A stretch of DNA of 64,000 nt, taken from Prosapia bicincta. Its lineage: Eukaryota; Arthropoda; Insecta; Hemiptera; Cercopidae. The stretch covers positions 175,564,386-175,628,385 of the forward strand of contig JBAIZL010000005.1 of the NCBI GenBank assembly GCA_036971475.1, given 5' to 3'. This document shows positions 35,267-51,177 of this stretch, piece by piece. The position numbers and the translations under genes are program-made. The notes below the pieces were generated by a model. That model was not told where the DNA came from, searched no databases, and saw only the letters and a list, made by a program, of their open reading frames with translations. Position 1 is the first letter of the stretch; each line of letters opens with the position of its first letter.

Positions 35267-38200
35267 TAAAGTCCTCGAAAGTCGACTCGCATATATACCA
35301 AGAAAGATTCTTGTTTAAGTACATTAAAGTGTAAGTGATATGTATGTGTGTATATATGTATATACAAATTATTTCAACATAAACTGAATTAAAAATTACG
35401 AGCTATTTTCACATTTTAAAGAAAACTGAGTGTATTAGTAAATATAGGGTAAAGAATTTGAAGACAATATGGTGAACCATATAAGGAATATGTTAATTTT
35501 TTTTTAATAATAGCCTGGCGTTGTGTGTGGTATCTAATTAAAACGAGAATAGCCTAAAAAGAAACTCTACATATTTTGAAAATCCAAAATTTGAAACCAT
35601 TTAGACACAAACAAAATGATTTTAAGGAATTAAAAAATTAAATGGGAATATTCCCTAATAAAAATAATAAAATCAAAATTTTAAATCTAGTTGTAAACAA
35701 TAATTTTAGAAAATTTAAACTTCTATTAATAAAAGACGTATTTGGTTAAACCAAATACGAATAATATGTTAATATGAGAAAATAATAAATTTCTATGAAT
35801 TTGGACTCATCGGTCTCATAAAGGGGACAGGGACCGGCGGAGTAAAGGGCTAAGAAGATCAAAATAATGCATGCGTTACGGAAATATGTAAATTGAAGAA
35901 ATAAATCAGCTTTAGAAACTAACATATATGAAAACCAAGTGAACCACTCTATAAAGGAGTAAAGTGTCTGAATCCCTGGAGTAAGAACTCATTAGTTTCG
36001 CAGCTTCCTGTACTTAAATGCACTGAATTCCTGATTAAATTCTCATAACTTAATAGTTTCACCATTTCCCCGCATCACAGAGATTAAGGTTTAATACGAT
36101 TTGATGCCTCTTGAATAAACTAGTTCCTTTAATATTTAAAAACTCGTTTATTTTGATGGTCTGTCCGGATTTATAAACGCTTTTAGTGTAACATTTACCA
36201 CAACGTCTAAATTATAGATTTACATTCTACCCCCTCCTTCCCCATTACTGAGGTGATCTGTCCCTATATCTCGCGCCCCTAGTGACAAAAAGTGTCAGTT
36301 TTAAAACACTGAAACGGCAATACACTGATAGAATTATCTTTCCATGCAATTAACACTTACAGCCTATCCACTACGAAAGTTTGAAATGGTATCATTAGAA
36401 ACCTGCATTAATTGTTTAGTTTGAAAATAATAACAGGTAGCGAAAATAGGCAAAACAAAAAATCGGCGATGATTAGAGATGATCACAGTAGGAAGTACAA
36501 TACTTTTATAGTTTGTGTGATGTAACCTGTCTAGTGGACCGCTCGGATGTCCGGGCTGGCCCGGATGTGCCTTATCATTCGCAGCTGTTTCCTTCTAGCG
36601 TTCCCAGTAATTGAATTAAATTTCTTACCCTAATGATAATTTCCAAATGTCTATAGAATATGTAAGAAGTACTTGAAAATATAAGAAGAACGATACCAAA
36701 CACGGAATAATTTGTTGAATTAATAATTGTTACCCCACATTAACAGCTTTCGCTTATATTGTTTGTTGTTTGTTTTTTTACTGCACTAAATTATGATGTT
36801 TGGGCATCGATCTTCTTATATTTTTAAATTCTACAGAAATTTGAAAATTATTATTAGGGTAAGAAATTTAATTTACTTAGTGGGGGTGCTAGTACGTGAT
36901 TCCTTAGAGTGCTGAGTGATGAGGTGCATTGCGGTCAGCCAGTTTACCACAAGACATATAGCATATACTGTAACTAGGGGCTGCATAAATGTAACTAGGT
37001 CCTGTAACTAGTAAAGCCTCGGAACTAGCTGTTGTAACTGGTTACATGAACTGCTTTATTATGCCTATGATGGCAAGCTGTTGATGGCTAAGCTATTTGC
37101 AATAGCCTTAGCATACAATTGAAGTGAGATAAAACTCAAACATTAAAGGTAATATATGCATTAAATAATTATATTAGAGGTACTTAATAATTAATAGGTT
37201 GTTGGTAAATTTAGTTTTGTTCAGATATTATTGTCTTGCTATTCTTTTTTCTGTAATATATTTAAAACTTTGAGGAAAAGTCGTTATTGTGGTTTAACCT
37301 GTTTAATAAATTTTGTAAATTCAAAATTTTCTAGGTCGTTTAAACTTTTGCTTTTATTAGCTCTATGTGACAAATTCATAGATGTGTTCATTTATATCTG
37401 AGGTTTTCTTATTTTATACGTTTTGCCTATAGTGAACCTTTTTATCCTATTTATAAGAAGGATATGTTCTTTATACCTTGTTTTTAATCTTCACCCGTTT
37501 CCCCATATATAGTGCGTGCAATCATATATTATTTTGCTTATTCCATTTTGTCCATATTTATCTTTATCATCTTTAATGTATCCAGTTTATGTTTTATAGT
37601 GTTACTTGTATTAATTGGCATATAAATTTTATATGTTTGAAAAATTGTTCGATTCCACATATTTCCCGTCCTGTTTAATGTAATAAGCTACACATAATGT
37701 TCAACCTTGATTCATGAATAGGAAACATATCGGATAAAAGAAATGATTTATTTAAAATGACAACTGTGAGTTTCGGCTCGCAATTACAATATAATTTGAG
37801 TAATAGCCATGTCAGTTCGTATAACTGGAGAAATTGGAACTGGAAATTGTCTTTTTTTGACATCCGAGACATAGAGACAAAGTAGTGGCGGCCAGTCATG
37901 TGGAGAGAGAGCCGACTCCTCCCGAAGGAGAGAGACAGCAGAGAGAGATGAAAGGGGACAAGCAAACGGTTCAGAAGTGCTTCGGATCATCTTTGTACGT
38001 GAGTCATAAATAATAATAATAATGTTTTCGTATTCTCAAATTGCCATTTGATTTAATTGTTTAATTCATTCAAAGCAACTAACACATACATAAGGCATCG
38101 TTCATAATTAATTTTTCCAATAAATTACACTCCACACGTATTTTAACAGTTAAAAAAACAATTTAATCACCAATTTAATCAATCTAGAATTGAAGATCGG

Positions 38201-38884
38201 CGATGCTCGTACCTGGAATTGGGCTATCCTTAAATATAACAATATAATATTATTAATATAATTTTTGTCAACTTGTTTTTTATTTTTCTCAATATCATAT
38301 TTATTTTTTCTTTGCGGAAAACGTTGTTCTTCATTATTTTTTTTTTATTAGTGGATTACATTTAGTCTATTAATCATTGTTGTAGTTAGGCCTATATCAT
38401 TTTGTGTTCGGGGTGTTTTGATTGGGTATTAATCATACAGTGTTGTAAGTCTGTTTTTCTAAAAATTCCGAATTTTAATTCTATCCTTCCTTGATACTGA
38501 AACTTTGTTCTCCTGTAACTGTTTATTATTAAAAGTTAACAACATTGGTTGGAAGTTCACATAAAACAAAATATCAGTCCATAAAACATTATTTAAACTT
38601 TTATACAAGATGAGTGTTATATAGAAATGTAATTGTCATTTCGTACTATTTTTAAAATTTAGTGGATACAATTTACTAAGTGTTTGTTTCAAACCATAGT
38701 CTTAGTAAAATTCCTGTTTTCAAACTAGACAGATATTTGACATCATCAAGCTGTTTGACGACGTCATTAATTACGTACGTGTAATTATTTTACACGCTAT
38801 GTGTATTTTAGGGTATAGACGTTAAAAATATATTCATTTTTTATGCAATTAATATTTATTCCGTGTTTTGGAAAAGCTTTAAGC

Positions 38885-38887
<3 letters not shown>
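35265..38887. other. Unassigned intron 1 sequence
   Basis: No gene supported. A purine-rich, GC-richer patch at about 37880-37995 (GGAGAGAGAGCC, GAAAGGGGACAAGC) ends in a GTGAGT donor-like string on the plus strand; it could be an unrelated exon or a regulatory patch but there is no coding or acceptor evidence. Confidence 0.35.

Positions 38888-38942
<55 letters not shown>
38888..38942. repeat. (TA)n microsatellite
   Basis: About 27 TA units. Confidence 0.95.
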
Positions 38943-38945
<3 letters not shown>

Positions 38946-40210
38946 ACCAATTCCGCAAACAGAATTGATTATAAATATTTTTTCAAGTGTATTAATATTA
39001 AAAAGACAATTACAGGAAAGCCGTACGTCTCGGGTAACTAAAGGCGTTTCTCGTCGTCATAAATCCCGTTTTACGAGACAAGAATAACGCGTCGTACGAA
39101 GTACTAGTACGGATCATAAATACAAGGCTTTTAGCCAGAGCGGCCCACTTTGCAGGGGGGGGGGGTAACAAATTTTATCGTTCATTGACACCTGAGCCAT
39201 GCCGCGGCCAACCCTTCTCAAGGCAAAACAATTAAGCAATCAATTTGCGAGCTGACGAAGTAGGTTCTTAGATAAACCTAAGCTAGATAACGCTAGTTGT
39301 TTCAGGAAATTAAGTATTTTATAGAGAATTAGTGATCAGATGTTTGTAAACAACTGCGCAAGGCTTTCTTCAATACAAGTTACGACACACTCTAAGGAAT
39401 TATTTACATGTCCAGAGTAGTTGTCACGAAATATTGCAGTAACCATTCGGCGTATCTATACTCTGTATAAGTCTGAAGAGCCTTGAGTCCTGGAGCCGGG
39501 ACTACCGCTGCCACTCCCAATAAAATCTCTTTTACTCGATATTGGTCTACAATTGTTTCACCTGTGAGATACTTAATGTTTATCTTACTATATTCTGTAA
39601 TGTTCTGGTTGAAGTCTGGAGCTAAGACTACCCACTACCTTTTGTTACCAATTTTTCTTAAAATTAGTGGTCGTCAGTTTCAAATTATTAGTTTGAATAT
39701 TATATTTAACCAAAATGATATTAAAATTAATTGTTGACGAAATAGTCTAGTGGCATCATTGTTTATAACTTTTTAGTAGGATTCAAATTTCTGATAAAAA
39801 TAATCATATTATGTTTTATATAAAATATATATAAATGCGTAGTAAATAGCCAGTAGACAGCTGATTGACGAAACAGCTGTTGGTAGTTCCAGGTTTCAAG
39901 ACTCCAGGCTTCAAGAGTTATTCAATTGTTTTCCTTGAGTATATTTCCATTGGTTCAGAGTATGTTTAATACGGCCGCAAAATGTTAAGGTTTTGGGATC
40001 ATCGTCTAAAAGATGAAATGCTATGGCTACCCGTTACTCTGTAGAACATAGTACAAGAGGAATGAGTTTTCCTTGAATATTTATTAACTCCAATATCTGT
40101 TTAAAGTAAACTCAAATTTGCTTAAAGAAATCCTAAAACGAGAAGCGTTCCAGTCTAAGACTTGGTGTAGTTCTTTAGAGCCATAACCATAGTATCTGTG
40201 ACTAATACAC
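38943..40210. other. Unassigned intron 1 sequence with a G11 run
   Basis: A run of eleven G lies at 39155-39165. No gene or repeat family was recognised. Confidence 0.4.
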
Positions 40211-42230
<2,020 letters not shown>

Positions 42231-42430
42231 ATAATTTCCCCTTATTTCTGATACATTGCACGAACTTTCTAAAGAAGCATGTTTATCTCCTTGTTTAGCT
42301 GTTTATTCCACCAGATTGAGTTGTGTTTTTATAATTTCCCCTTATTTCTGATACATTGCACGAACTTTCTAAAGAAGCATGTTTATCTCCTTGTTTAGCT
42401 GTTTATTCCACCAGATTGAGTTGTGTTTTT
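42231..42430. repeat. Identical 100-bp tandem duplication
   Basis: Positions 42231-42330 and 42331-42430 read the same throughout (each starts ATAATTTCCCCTTATTTCTG and ends TTGTGTTTTT). The identity implies a very recent event or an assembly duplication. Confidence 0.95.
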
Positions 42431-43858
<1,428 letters not shown>

Positions 43859-44099
43859 TAGGTTATAACGATGTTACGAAAGATGTACATTATCCATTAT
43901 AATGGGTGATGATAAATAAAATAATTTTGAAATAATGAATCGCAGTGGATTTTTCATTACGCGTAAGTAAATCTTATTTAACTTAGGTTAGGTGGTATTT
44001 TCTTTTGATGCGAACGATAAGATCACAACGTCTCAAGGTATTTAGGAAAATATAAGAGTGAAATTGTAGGCGTCATTAAGAAACCCAATAATAATTTTT

Positions 44100-44575
44100 G
44101 TATTCAAACCGGGTGGTTACAGTGGGTATCCGCAGCAGGACCTGCTCCACTCGACTCTGAAGAGGTCCTTTATAAAACACAGGGCCCTGTAAGTCTCATC
44201 CTTAGTTAATATTACTCTTGAGTCCGACCCTTAATTAGCACAACCTTAGTCGCCCAGCCCTTAGTTTACATCAACCTGGAACCTGGAACTTATTCAACAC
44301 CACCATTTAGTTAAGTCTTTTAGTCTGCCCTATAGTCGAGGCTACCTTGGACGTTCGGACCTTAGTAGCATTATGAGATCCGGAATTTTACTAGGAGCAC
44401 CCTGGGTTCCTGTCCTTAATGACTTCCATATTATAAGTTTAATTCTTAGCCCAAACTAAAGGTTCAACCCTTAGTAAATGCCATTTGAATGTCCCATTTT
44501 TAGTTAGCACCCTGTATATTCGACTATTATTTAGCACCACCCTGGATATCCTGGCCTTATATGGCAAACTTGTAA
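44100..44575. repeat. Old degenerate minisatellite
   Basis: Irregular recurrence of CCCTTAGTTAGCACC, ACCCTGGATATT and CACCACC words at roughly 30-60 bp spacing, strongly diverged. The unit cannot be fixed precisely by eye. Confidence 0.6.
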
Positions 44576-44626
44576 TAAAATTATATCCGAAAATGTTTTA
44601 AAATATATACATAATATACATATAAA

Positions 44627-44816
44627 ACACTTAAATACAGTTCTTACAACAACAAAGTCTTTAATGTCGTTAGTAATGAGTCAGCAGATATGTTATCATC
44701 ACAAGAAACGAACATGTTACTGCATCAGTTAGTGCATGTTTGTCACTAATGATAGTAACGTAGTTGCTGAAACATCTCTGACATTAAATGCTTTGTTGTG
44801 GGATTTTAAGTGTTTA
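44627..44816. repeat. Imperfect palindrome carrying a hammerhead-like motif
   Basis: The left arm has AACACTTAAATAC, CAACAACAAAG and TTTAATGTC; the right arm has the inverse (GACATTAAATGCTTTGTTGT, then TTTAAGTGTT). The centre includes GTTACTGCATCAGTTAGTGC. The arms differ at several positions. A hammerhead-like motif lies in the right half (see next entry). Confidence 0.65.
44741..44783 (+). ncRNA. Hammerhead-like motif in a palindrome
   Basis: TGTCA (44741-44745) is exactly complementary to TGACA (44779-44783), giving stem I. Between them are CTAATGATA (core-like, with a G-to-A change), a stem of GTAAC against GTTGC with loop GTA, and TGAAACATC. The layout repeats that seen after PLE remnant 3. 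No GIY-YIG coding sequence is near. Confidence 0.4.
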
Positions 44817-45260
44817 ACTTATTGCAATATAATTTTAATCGTGTGTCTGGACTGTAATTCTAGGAGCAAATATAGGATATTTTTAAAACGTTTAAATTAT
44901 TTTTGAGTAAATACGTCTCTTGAAAGGTATATTGTATTTCAATTTACTCAAATATTTAAGCTACATACGCAATAGAAACATCAGTGTAGCCTATATGTTG
45001 GGATAATTAAATCAGCATCATAGTCTGTAAGACCGTCCTTCTCACGTTCTTTCAAATTTGTATATACTATTTTTATTATGAGTAGATAATGTTTTGTGTC
45101 ATAATATCCAGTCCTAAAGAGTCTTTCACGCACATTGACTTCTAGTTGCCGTCTTCATATTATATTATAGTCACTGGGATGACGATTCCGTTCCTACATC
45201 GCCCTTTGGATACCCTGAGCCCTGGATATTTTAGGAACCTCTCTCTGTGTTACCTCGAAA

Positions 45261-45653
45261 TCAATAATTTTTTGGCTCTGAAATCAGATATGGCAATCCC
45301 AAACTAGCTGTTTTCATTTTTAGATGTTCTACGTCTTCCTTCACCTTTATTATCTCAATTATCTCTCCCTTCCTTTGCATTGTATTTGAAACTTTTCTGT
45401 GACTGAAGATTCTTCTTGTCCAGAGAACTAATTTCATTATACCAGTTACAGCATTACTTTTCTGGCTTTCCTTTAGGTCCTTTTCCGTTCTGTCTTCGTT
45501 TACTATTTTTATCCCTAAACATATGTATTCAATCCACACATTTCTATATTTTATAATTGCAAAGCACGTTCTCTGTTTCCCATGTAACTGTATTTTTCTT
45601 CTTCGCTTAGTCACCACTTTCCATATTCCTCTATAAGTTTTTTTTTGGTACAT
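45261..45653 (-). pseudogene. Possible LINE reverse transcriptase C-terminal remnant
   Basis: A 130-codon minus frame contains YICLGIKIVNEDRTEKDLKE, then NAVTGIMKLVLWTRRIFSHR. This resembles the string that closes many non-LTR reverse transcriptases: YLG, a D-G-R-like turn, a helix, then a W..(K/R)(K/R)IS..(T/K) string. The catalytic core is not seen and the frame's other parts are unrecognised. An unrelated chance frame remains possible. Confidence 0.35.
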
Positions 45654-46044
45654 ATTCTAGGTGCTTTTTATCCACAGCTATGACTATTACTCAAATGATC
45701 TGTTCATGACTTAAAAACTTGTTATTGTTTCACCCATTTCGAATATATTTTCCAAGGGAGCCGTGATGAGGGGATTGGGTTTCAAATCTAAAAGATTATA
45801 AAGTTTCCTTTAAATTCTCATTTAATAAAAAAATATTTTAAATTGCTGTTTTATAATTTTTTTTAATATGTTAAATTCTCAGAAGGATATTTAAATTACT
45901 ACAATATAGTTTTCATACAAAACGATTTGATAGCAAACTGAGTGTTAATAAAACTGAATGTCCGTAAAAGTCTTCAATGTACGAAGCATTGTTCAGCGAC
46001 AGCCACATATTTAAGAAATAAAACTTAAGAAGAAGGTGTAAAGA

Positions 46045-48600
46045 ACTAGCTGTGGCTTACATCGGTGAGATGATATAGCTGTGGCTTACATCGGTGAGAT
46101 GATATAGCTGTGGCTTACATCGGTGAGATGATATAGCTGTGGCTCGCATCAAGGAAATGATTTAGCTGCAGCTTACATCATGAGATGATATAGCTCTGGC
46201 TTACATCAATGAGATGTATAGCTATGACTTATATCAATGAGATGACATAGCTGTGGCATATATATCAATGAGATGACATAGCTGTGGCTTACATTCGTGA
46301 GATAATATAGCTGTGACTCACATCATGAGATGATATAACTGTGGCTCGCATCAAGGACACGATTTGGCTGCAGCTTACATCATAAGATGATATAGCTGTG
46401 GCTTACAATAAATGAGATGTATAGCTGTGGCTTACATCCATGAGACGATATAGCTGTGGCTCACATCTATGAAAAGTTATACCTGTAGCTTGTATCCATG
46501 AGAAGATATAGCTGTAGCTTACATCCATGAAATGATATAACTATGGTATACAACCTTGAGATGATATAGCTGTGGCTTACATCCATAAGATGATATAGCT
46601 GTGGCGTGCATCTGTGAGATGATATAGCTGAGGCTTACATCCAAGATATGATATTACCGTGGCCTACATCCATAAGATGTTATAGTTGTGGCTTACATCC
46701 ATTAGATGATATAGCTGTTTCTTACATCCATGAAGTGATATAGCTATGGCTTACATCCATGAGATGAAATACCTGTGGCTTACATCCATAAGATGATATA
46801 GCTGAGGCTTACATCCATGAGATGATACATACGTGGTTTATATTCATGAGATGATATTAGTTTTGGCTTACATCAGTGAAATGATGTGGCAGTGGCTCAT
46901 ATCAATGAAAAGATATAGCTGTGGATTACATTCATGAGTCGATAGAGCTGTGGAACACATTCATGAGTCGATATAGCTGTGGCTTACATCCATGAGATGA
47001 TATGGCTGTGGCTTACATCCATGAGATGATATCGTCATTGCTTAGATCCGATAGATGATATAGCTGTTTCTTACATCCATGAGGTGATATAGCTATGACT
47101 TACATCTATGAGATGATTTACCTGTGGCTTATACTCATGAGATGATATAGCTTTGGCTTACATCCATGAGATGATATAGCTGTGGATTACATCAATATTA
47201 TCATATAGCTGTGGCTTACATCCATGAGATGGTATAGCTGTAGCTTTTATCCATGAGTTTAAATAGCTGCGGCTTACACCCATGAGATGATATATTTGTG
47301 GCCTATATACATGGGATTATATAGCTATGGCTTAGATCCATGAGATGATATAGTCGTGACTTACATCTATGAGATGGTATATATGTGACTTACATTCATG
47401 ACATGATATAGACGTGCAATACATCTTTTAGATGATATAATAGTGGCTTACTTCATGGAGATGATATAGATATTTCTTACATCCATGAGATGATATAGCT
47501 GTGGCTAACATCCATGAGATGAAATAGCTGTGGCTTACATCCATAAGATAATATAGCTGTGGCTTATATCCATGAGATGATACAGACGTGGTTTATATTC
47601 ATGAGATGATAATAGTTTTGGCTTAAATCAGTGAGATGATATAGCTGTGGCTAACATCCATGAGAGGAAATCGCTGTGGCTTACATCCATAAGATAATAT
47701 AGCTGTGGCTTATATCCATGAGATGATACAGACGTGGTTTATATTCATGAGATGATAATAGTTTTGGCTTACATCAGTGAGATGATATAGCTGTGGCTAA
47801 CATCCATGAGATGAAATAGCTGTGGCTTACATCCATAAGATAATATAGCTGTGGCTTATATCCATGAGATGATACAGACGTGGTTTATATTCATGAGATG
47901 ATAATAGTTTTGGCTTACATCAGTGAGATGTTATAGCTGTGGCTAACATCCATGAGATGAAATAGCTGTGGCTTACATCCATAAGATAATATAGCTGTGG
48001 CTTATATCCATGAGATGAAATAGCTGTGGCTTACATCCATAAGATAATATAGCTGTGGCTTATATCCATGAGATGATACAGACGTGGTTTATATTCATGA
48101 GATGATAATAGTTTTGGCTTACATCAGTGAGATGATATAGCTGTGGATTACATTCATGAGTCGATATAGCTGTGGAACACATTCATGTGTCGATATATCT
48201 GTGGCTTACATCTATGAGATGATATAGCTGTGGAACACATTCATGTGTCGATATAGCTGTGGCTTACATTCAGGAGAAGATATTATTGTGGCTTACATCA
48301 ATGAGATGTGATAGCTGTGGTTATATCTTTGAGATGATATAGCTGTGGCTTAAATCCATAAGATGATATAGTTATGGCTTACAAAATAGCTGTGGCTTAC
48401 ATTCAGGAGAAGATATTATTGTGGCTTACATCAATGAGATGTGATAGCTGTGGTTATATCTTTGAGATGATATAGCTGTGGCTTAAATCCATAAGATGAT
48501 ATAGTTATGGCTTACAAAATAGCTGTGGCTTACATCCATAAGATGATATAGCTGTAGCTTACATTCATGAGATGATATAGGCCTAGCTGTGGATAATATC
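46045..48600. repeat. 29-bp minisatellite, about 88 units, with higher-order repeats
   Basis: The 29-bp unit (GATGATATAGCTGTGGCTTA plus CATCCATGA) fills the block. Between about 47580 and 48110 a five-unit super-repeat of 146 bp is seen: TACAGACGTGG starts at 47581, 47727, 47873 and, after an extra 58 bp, 48077. A second block of 133 bp, marked by TTCAGGAGAAG, is duplicated at about 48269 and 48402. The left part consists of more diverged single units. Confidence 0.95.
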
Positions 48601-48959
48601 ATTTCTGTTAATCTGTATAATATAGGATGGCGTTATTAGACAACTTTCAAAGAAATGTCGTAATAAATATTTTTTAAAGAATTTATGAAAATGAAATTAT
48701 AATGTGTGCTTCTAACACTTTCTTAGTTTTTGCAATTCTTAAATTTAAATTTCTAAATTTATACTACTTTGCATATTTACTTTAAAAAAAGTTTATTGAG
48801 TAGGCCAACTCTTTAAATATGGATTACTGGCATAACAATTTCCCTTTTGCAAATATAGAAATGCCGCAAAAGGTTTAAATTAAACTAACTCCGAAAAAAA
48901 TGAAATATATAATACTCCTCATTAGAAAAATTGAAAAATTAAGTGATATATGTAACTAA

Positions 48960-49285
48960 TAGATGTTAACTCCCAAACTCATGTATGCAGCGTTGGATGT
49001 CAACTCACAAAATGAAGTCTTGCAGGTAATGGATAAATGTAAAGTCAAAATTGAAATCATGCAGCTTATCGATGGATGTCAACTTGCAAAATCAAGTGAT
49101 GCAGTTAATCGATAAATTTAATAAACTTACAAAGTCAAGTCTTGTAGCTAATCGAAAAATTTAATCTTGTAAGTCAAATCTTGCAGGTTATCGATAAATT
49201 TAATCTTACAAAATCAAATCTTGCAGCTAATAGATAGATATTAATTTAAAAAATCAAGTCACGCAGCTAATCAATAGATGTCGAC
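48960..49285. repeat. Degenerate minisatellite of about 45 bp
   Basis: About seven diverged copies of a unit with AAATCAAGTCTTGCAGCTAA and TCGATAAATTTAA. Confidence 0.75.
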
Positions 49286-49934
49286 AGGTTGTTATCTACG
49301 TTTCAAATCCATTATATTATAATAATAAATCCGTCAATAGGTGATTGTATAACAAGACTTTATTAATACCTTTTTTTAAAAATATGTTCATTTTTGTGGT
49401 AAGATTTTTCTAGCTATTTGCTAACCAAGCATTATTTTTGTTATATTTCCTGTAAATAATAATACACAAGGTAATTATTCAAAAACATTACTTACTTAAA
49501 AAAAAAATTGTCATGTGACATAAATAGCATCATATTTAAGAAACATTACTTGCTACTAGAATAAGACGTTAAACATTTATATAATTTATAGAGTTCTTTA
49601 AAAGCAACAGCAGATAAGTCACACAAAATGGCGGCCGAATGGCTACTCTTTGGGTGGGCAGTCATTAATCTAATGGGTCTAGGACCGAGTCGAAATTGAT
49701 ATCAAGTAGGCAAGACGCTCAGGTGCAGCTAACCGCAGAGCTTCGATGTGTTTACAAAGCTAGAAGACAAACTTCTTTTGTAATAACTAGCTTTTATTAT
49801 TAGCTTTATTTACTACAAAAAGAAAAATCATAGCTTTAATCGTAAGTAACGATATGAATTTGCGTTCGTAATGAAACAAATCGATGATTAAAACAATATT
49901 TTAATTTTGATAGTATAATATATAGGCCTATATA
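49286..49934. other. Unassigned intron 1 sequence
   Basis: Mostly AT-rich. A GC-richer patch at about 49625-49765 starts with AAAATGGCGGCCG, a string similar to YY1/Pho binding sites; no gene is visible. Confidence 0.35.
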
Positions 49935-50073
<139 letters not shown>

Positions 50074-50142
50074 GAAAAGCATTTTAAAAAGATATATAAT
50101 TTTACAAAACACAACGTAGAAATAAGTGAATTATTTCTAAAC

Positions 50143-50535
50143 CTTATTAAATTTATTTATATATTATTACATTTTCGTTTCATTACCTTATTAAATTTAT
50201 TTATATATTATTACATTTTCGTTTCATTACCCGTTTGTTTTTCATCTTTGTCCCTTTCTCACTTCGTGGTTTCGTCGTCGTCTTTTCGTCATCATCATTT
50301 TAACTTCACTCTTTGTCATAATCTTTTCGTCTACGTTCCTCTGTCTTCGTCTATTCCTGTCAGTTATTCATTTTCGTTTCTTCTGTTATTTATTCTTCGA
50401 CTTTTCCTTTCATGTTTATTACTTTGTCTTTTTTTCTCAAAGTCTCTGTCTCTTTCTTTCGTCTTTTCTTCTTCGTCCATTAGTCTCTTCTTCTTTCCCG
50501 TCTTTTCGTCTTCCTATTTTCGGCTCGAAGTATAC
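50143..50535. repeat. 44-bp tandem duplication and TTCGTC-rich simple sequence
   Basis: A 44-bp unit starting CCTTATTAAATTTATTTATA occurs at 50143 and 50187. It is followed to about 50535 by pyrimidine-rich sequence with frequent TCTTTTCGTC words, a cryptically simple tract. The 114-codon plus frame of Ser, Phe and Leu reflects that composition. Confidence 0.8.
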
Positions 50536-51177
50536 TGTCTAATAGCACACATGTTTGATATATGCAGTCGATTAAAACTTTCCATTATATAGGTAGACGA
50601 AATATGCTAGCGTTAGTGCCCTTTAAAACTGTCCTAGTTGTTAAATTACCAAAAAGAACTCAGACTAAGGGTTCAGAGAGTTTGTGGGGCAAACCTTCTC
50701 AGAAAAATAATTGAAATGGTTAAAATCTTGTTTGTTACAAAATTATTTTATACTGGCCAGATTAAAATATCATATTAAGTTCAAAGGGTTCTAAGGAAAA
50801 ATGTTATAAGTTTAAGATCGTTTTCTTATAAAACGAATTGACATTAAACTGAGATGCACTAATAAAAGTGCATATATAAGGCCTTTTCAAGATTTTAGTT
50901 TATTTTAAAGCTATGTTATGAGCTATACAATTGAAAACTACACATTAAATGGCAAAGATGGGTTGTAAATAAAGGTAAGGCTTTAGACTACAAACTTGAA
51001 ATACGTTAAAAGGCTCTTCATTAAGTATATTGTACCCTGGCATTATTTCATAAAACTATCGAAAGTTACAGGAAAATATAAATCCATTGTTATAAAAAAT
51101 TTTTATTTCCACACATTTCCTAAAGAACTAATATAAAAAAAAGAGAGCCAACAAAAACGAAAATTTGAATGAAGGCT
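50536..51177. other. Unassigned AT-rich intron 1 sequence
   Basis: Nothing recognised. Confidence 0.45.
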
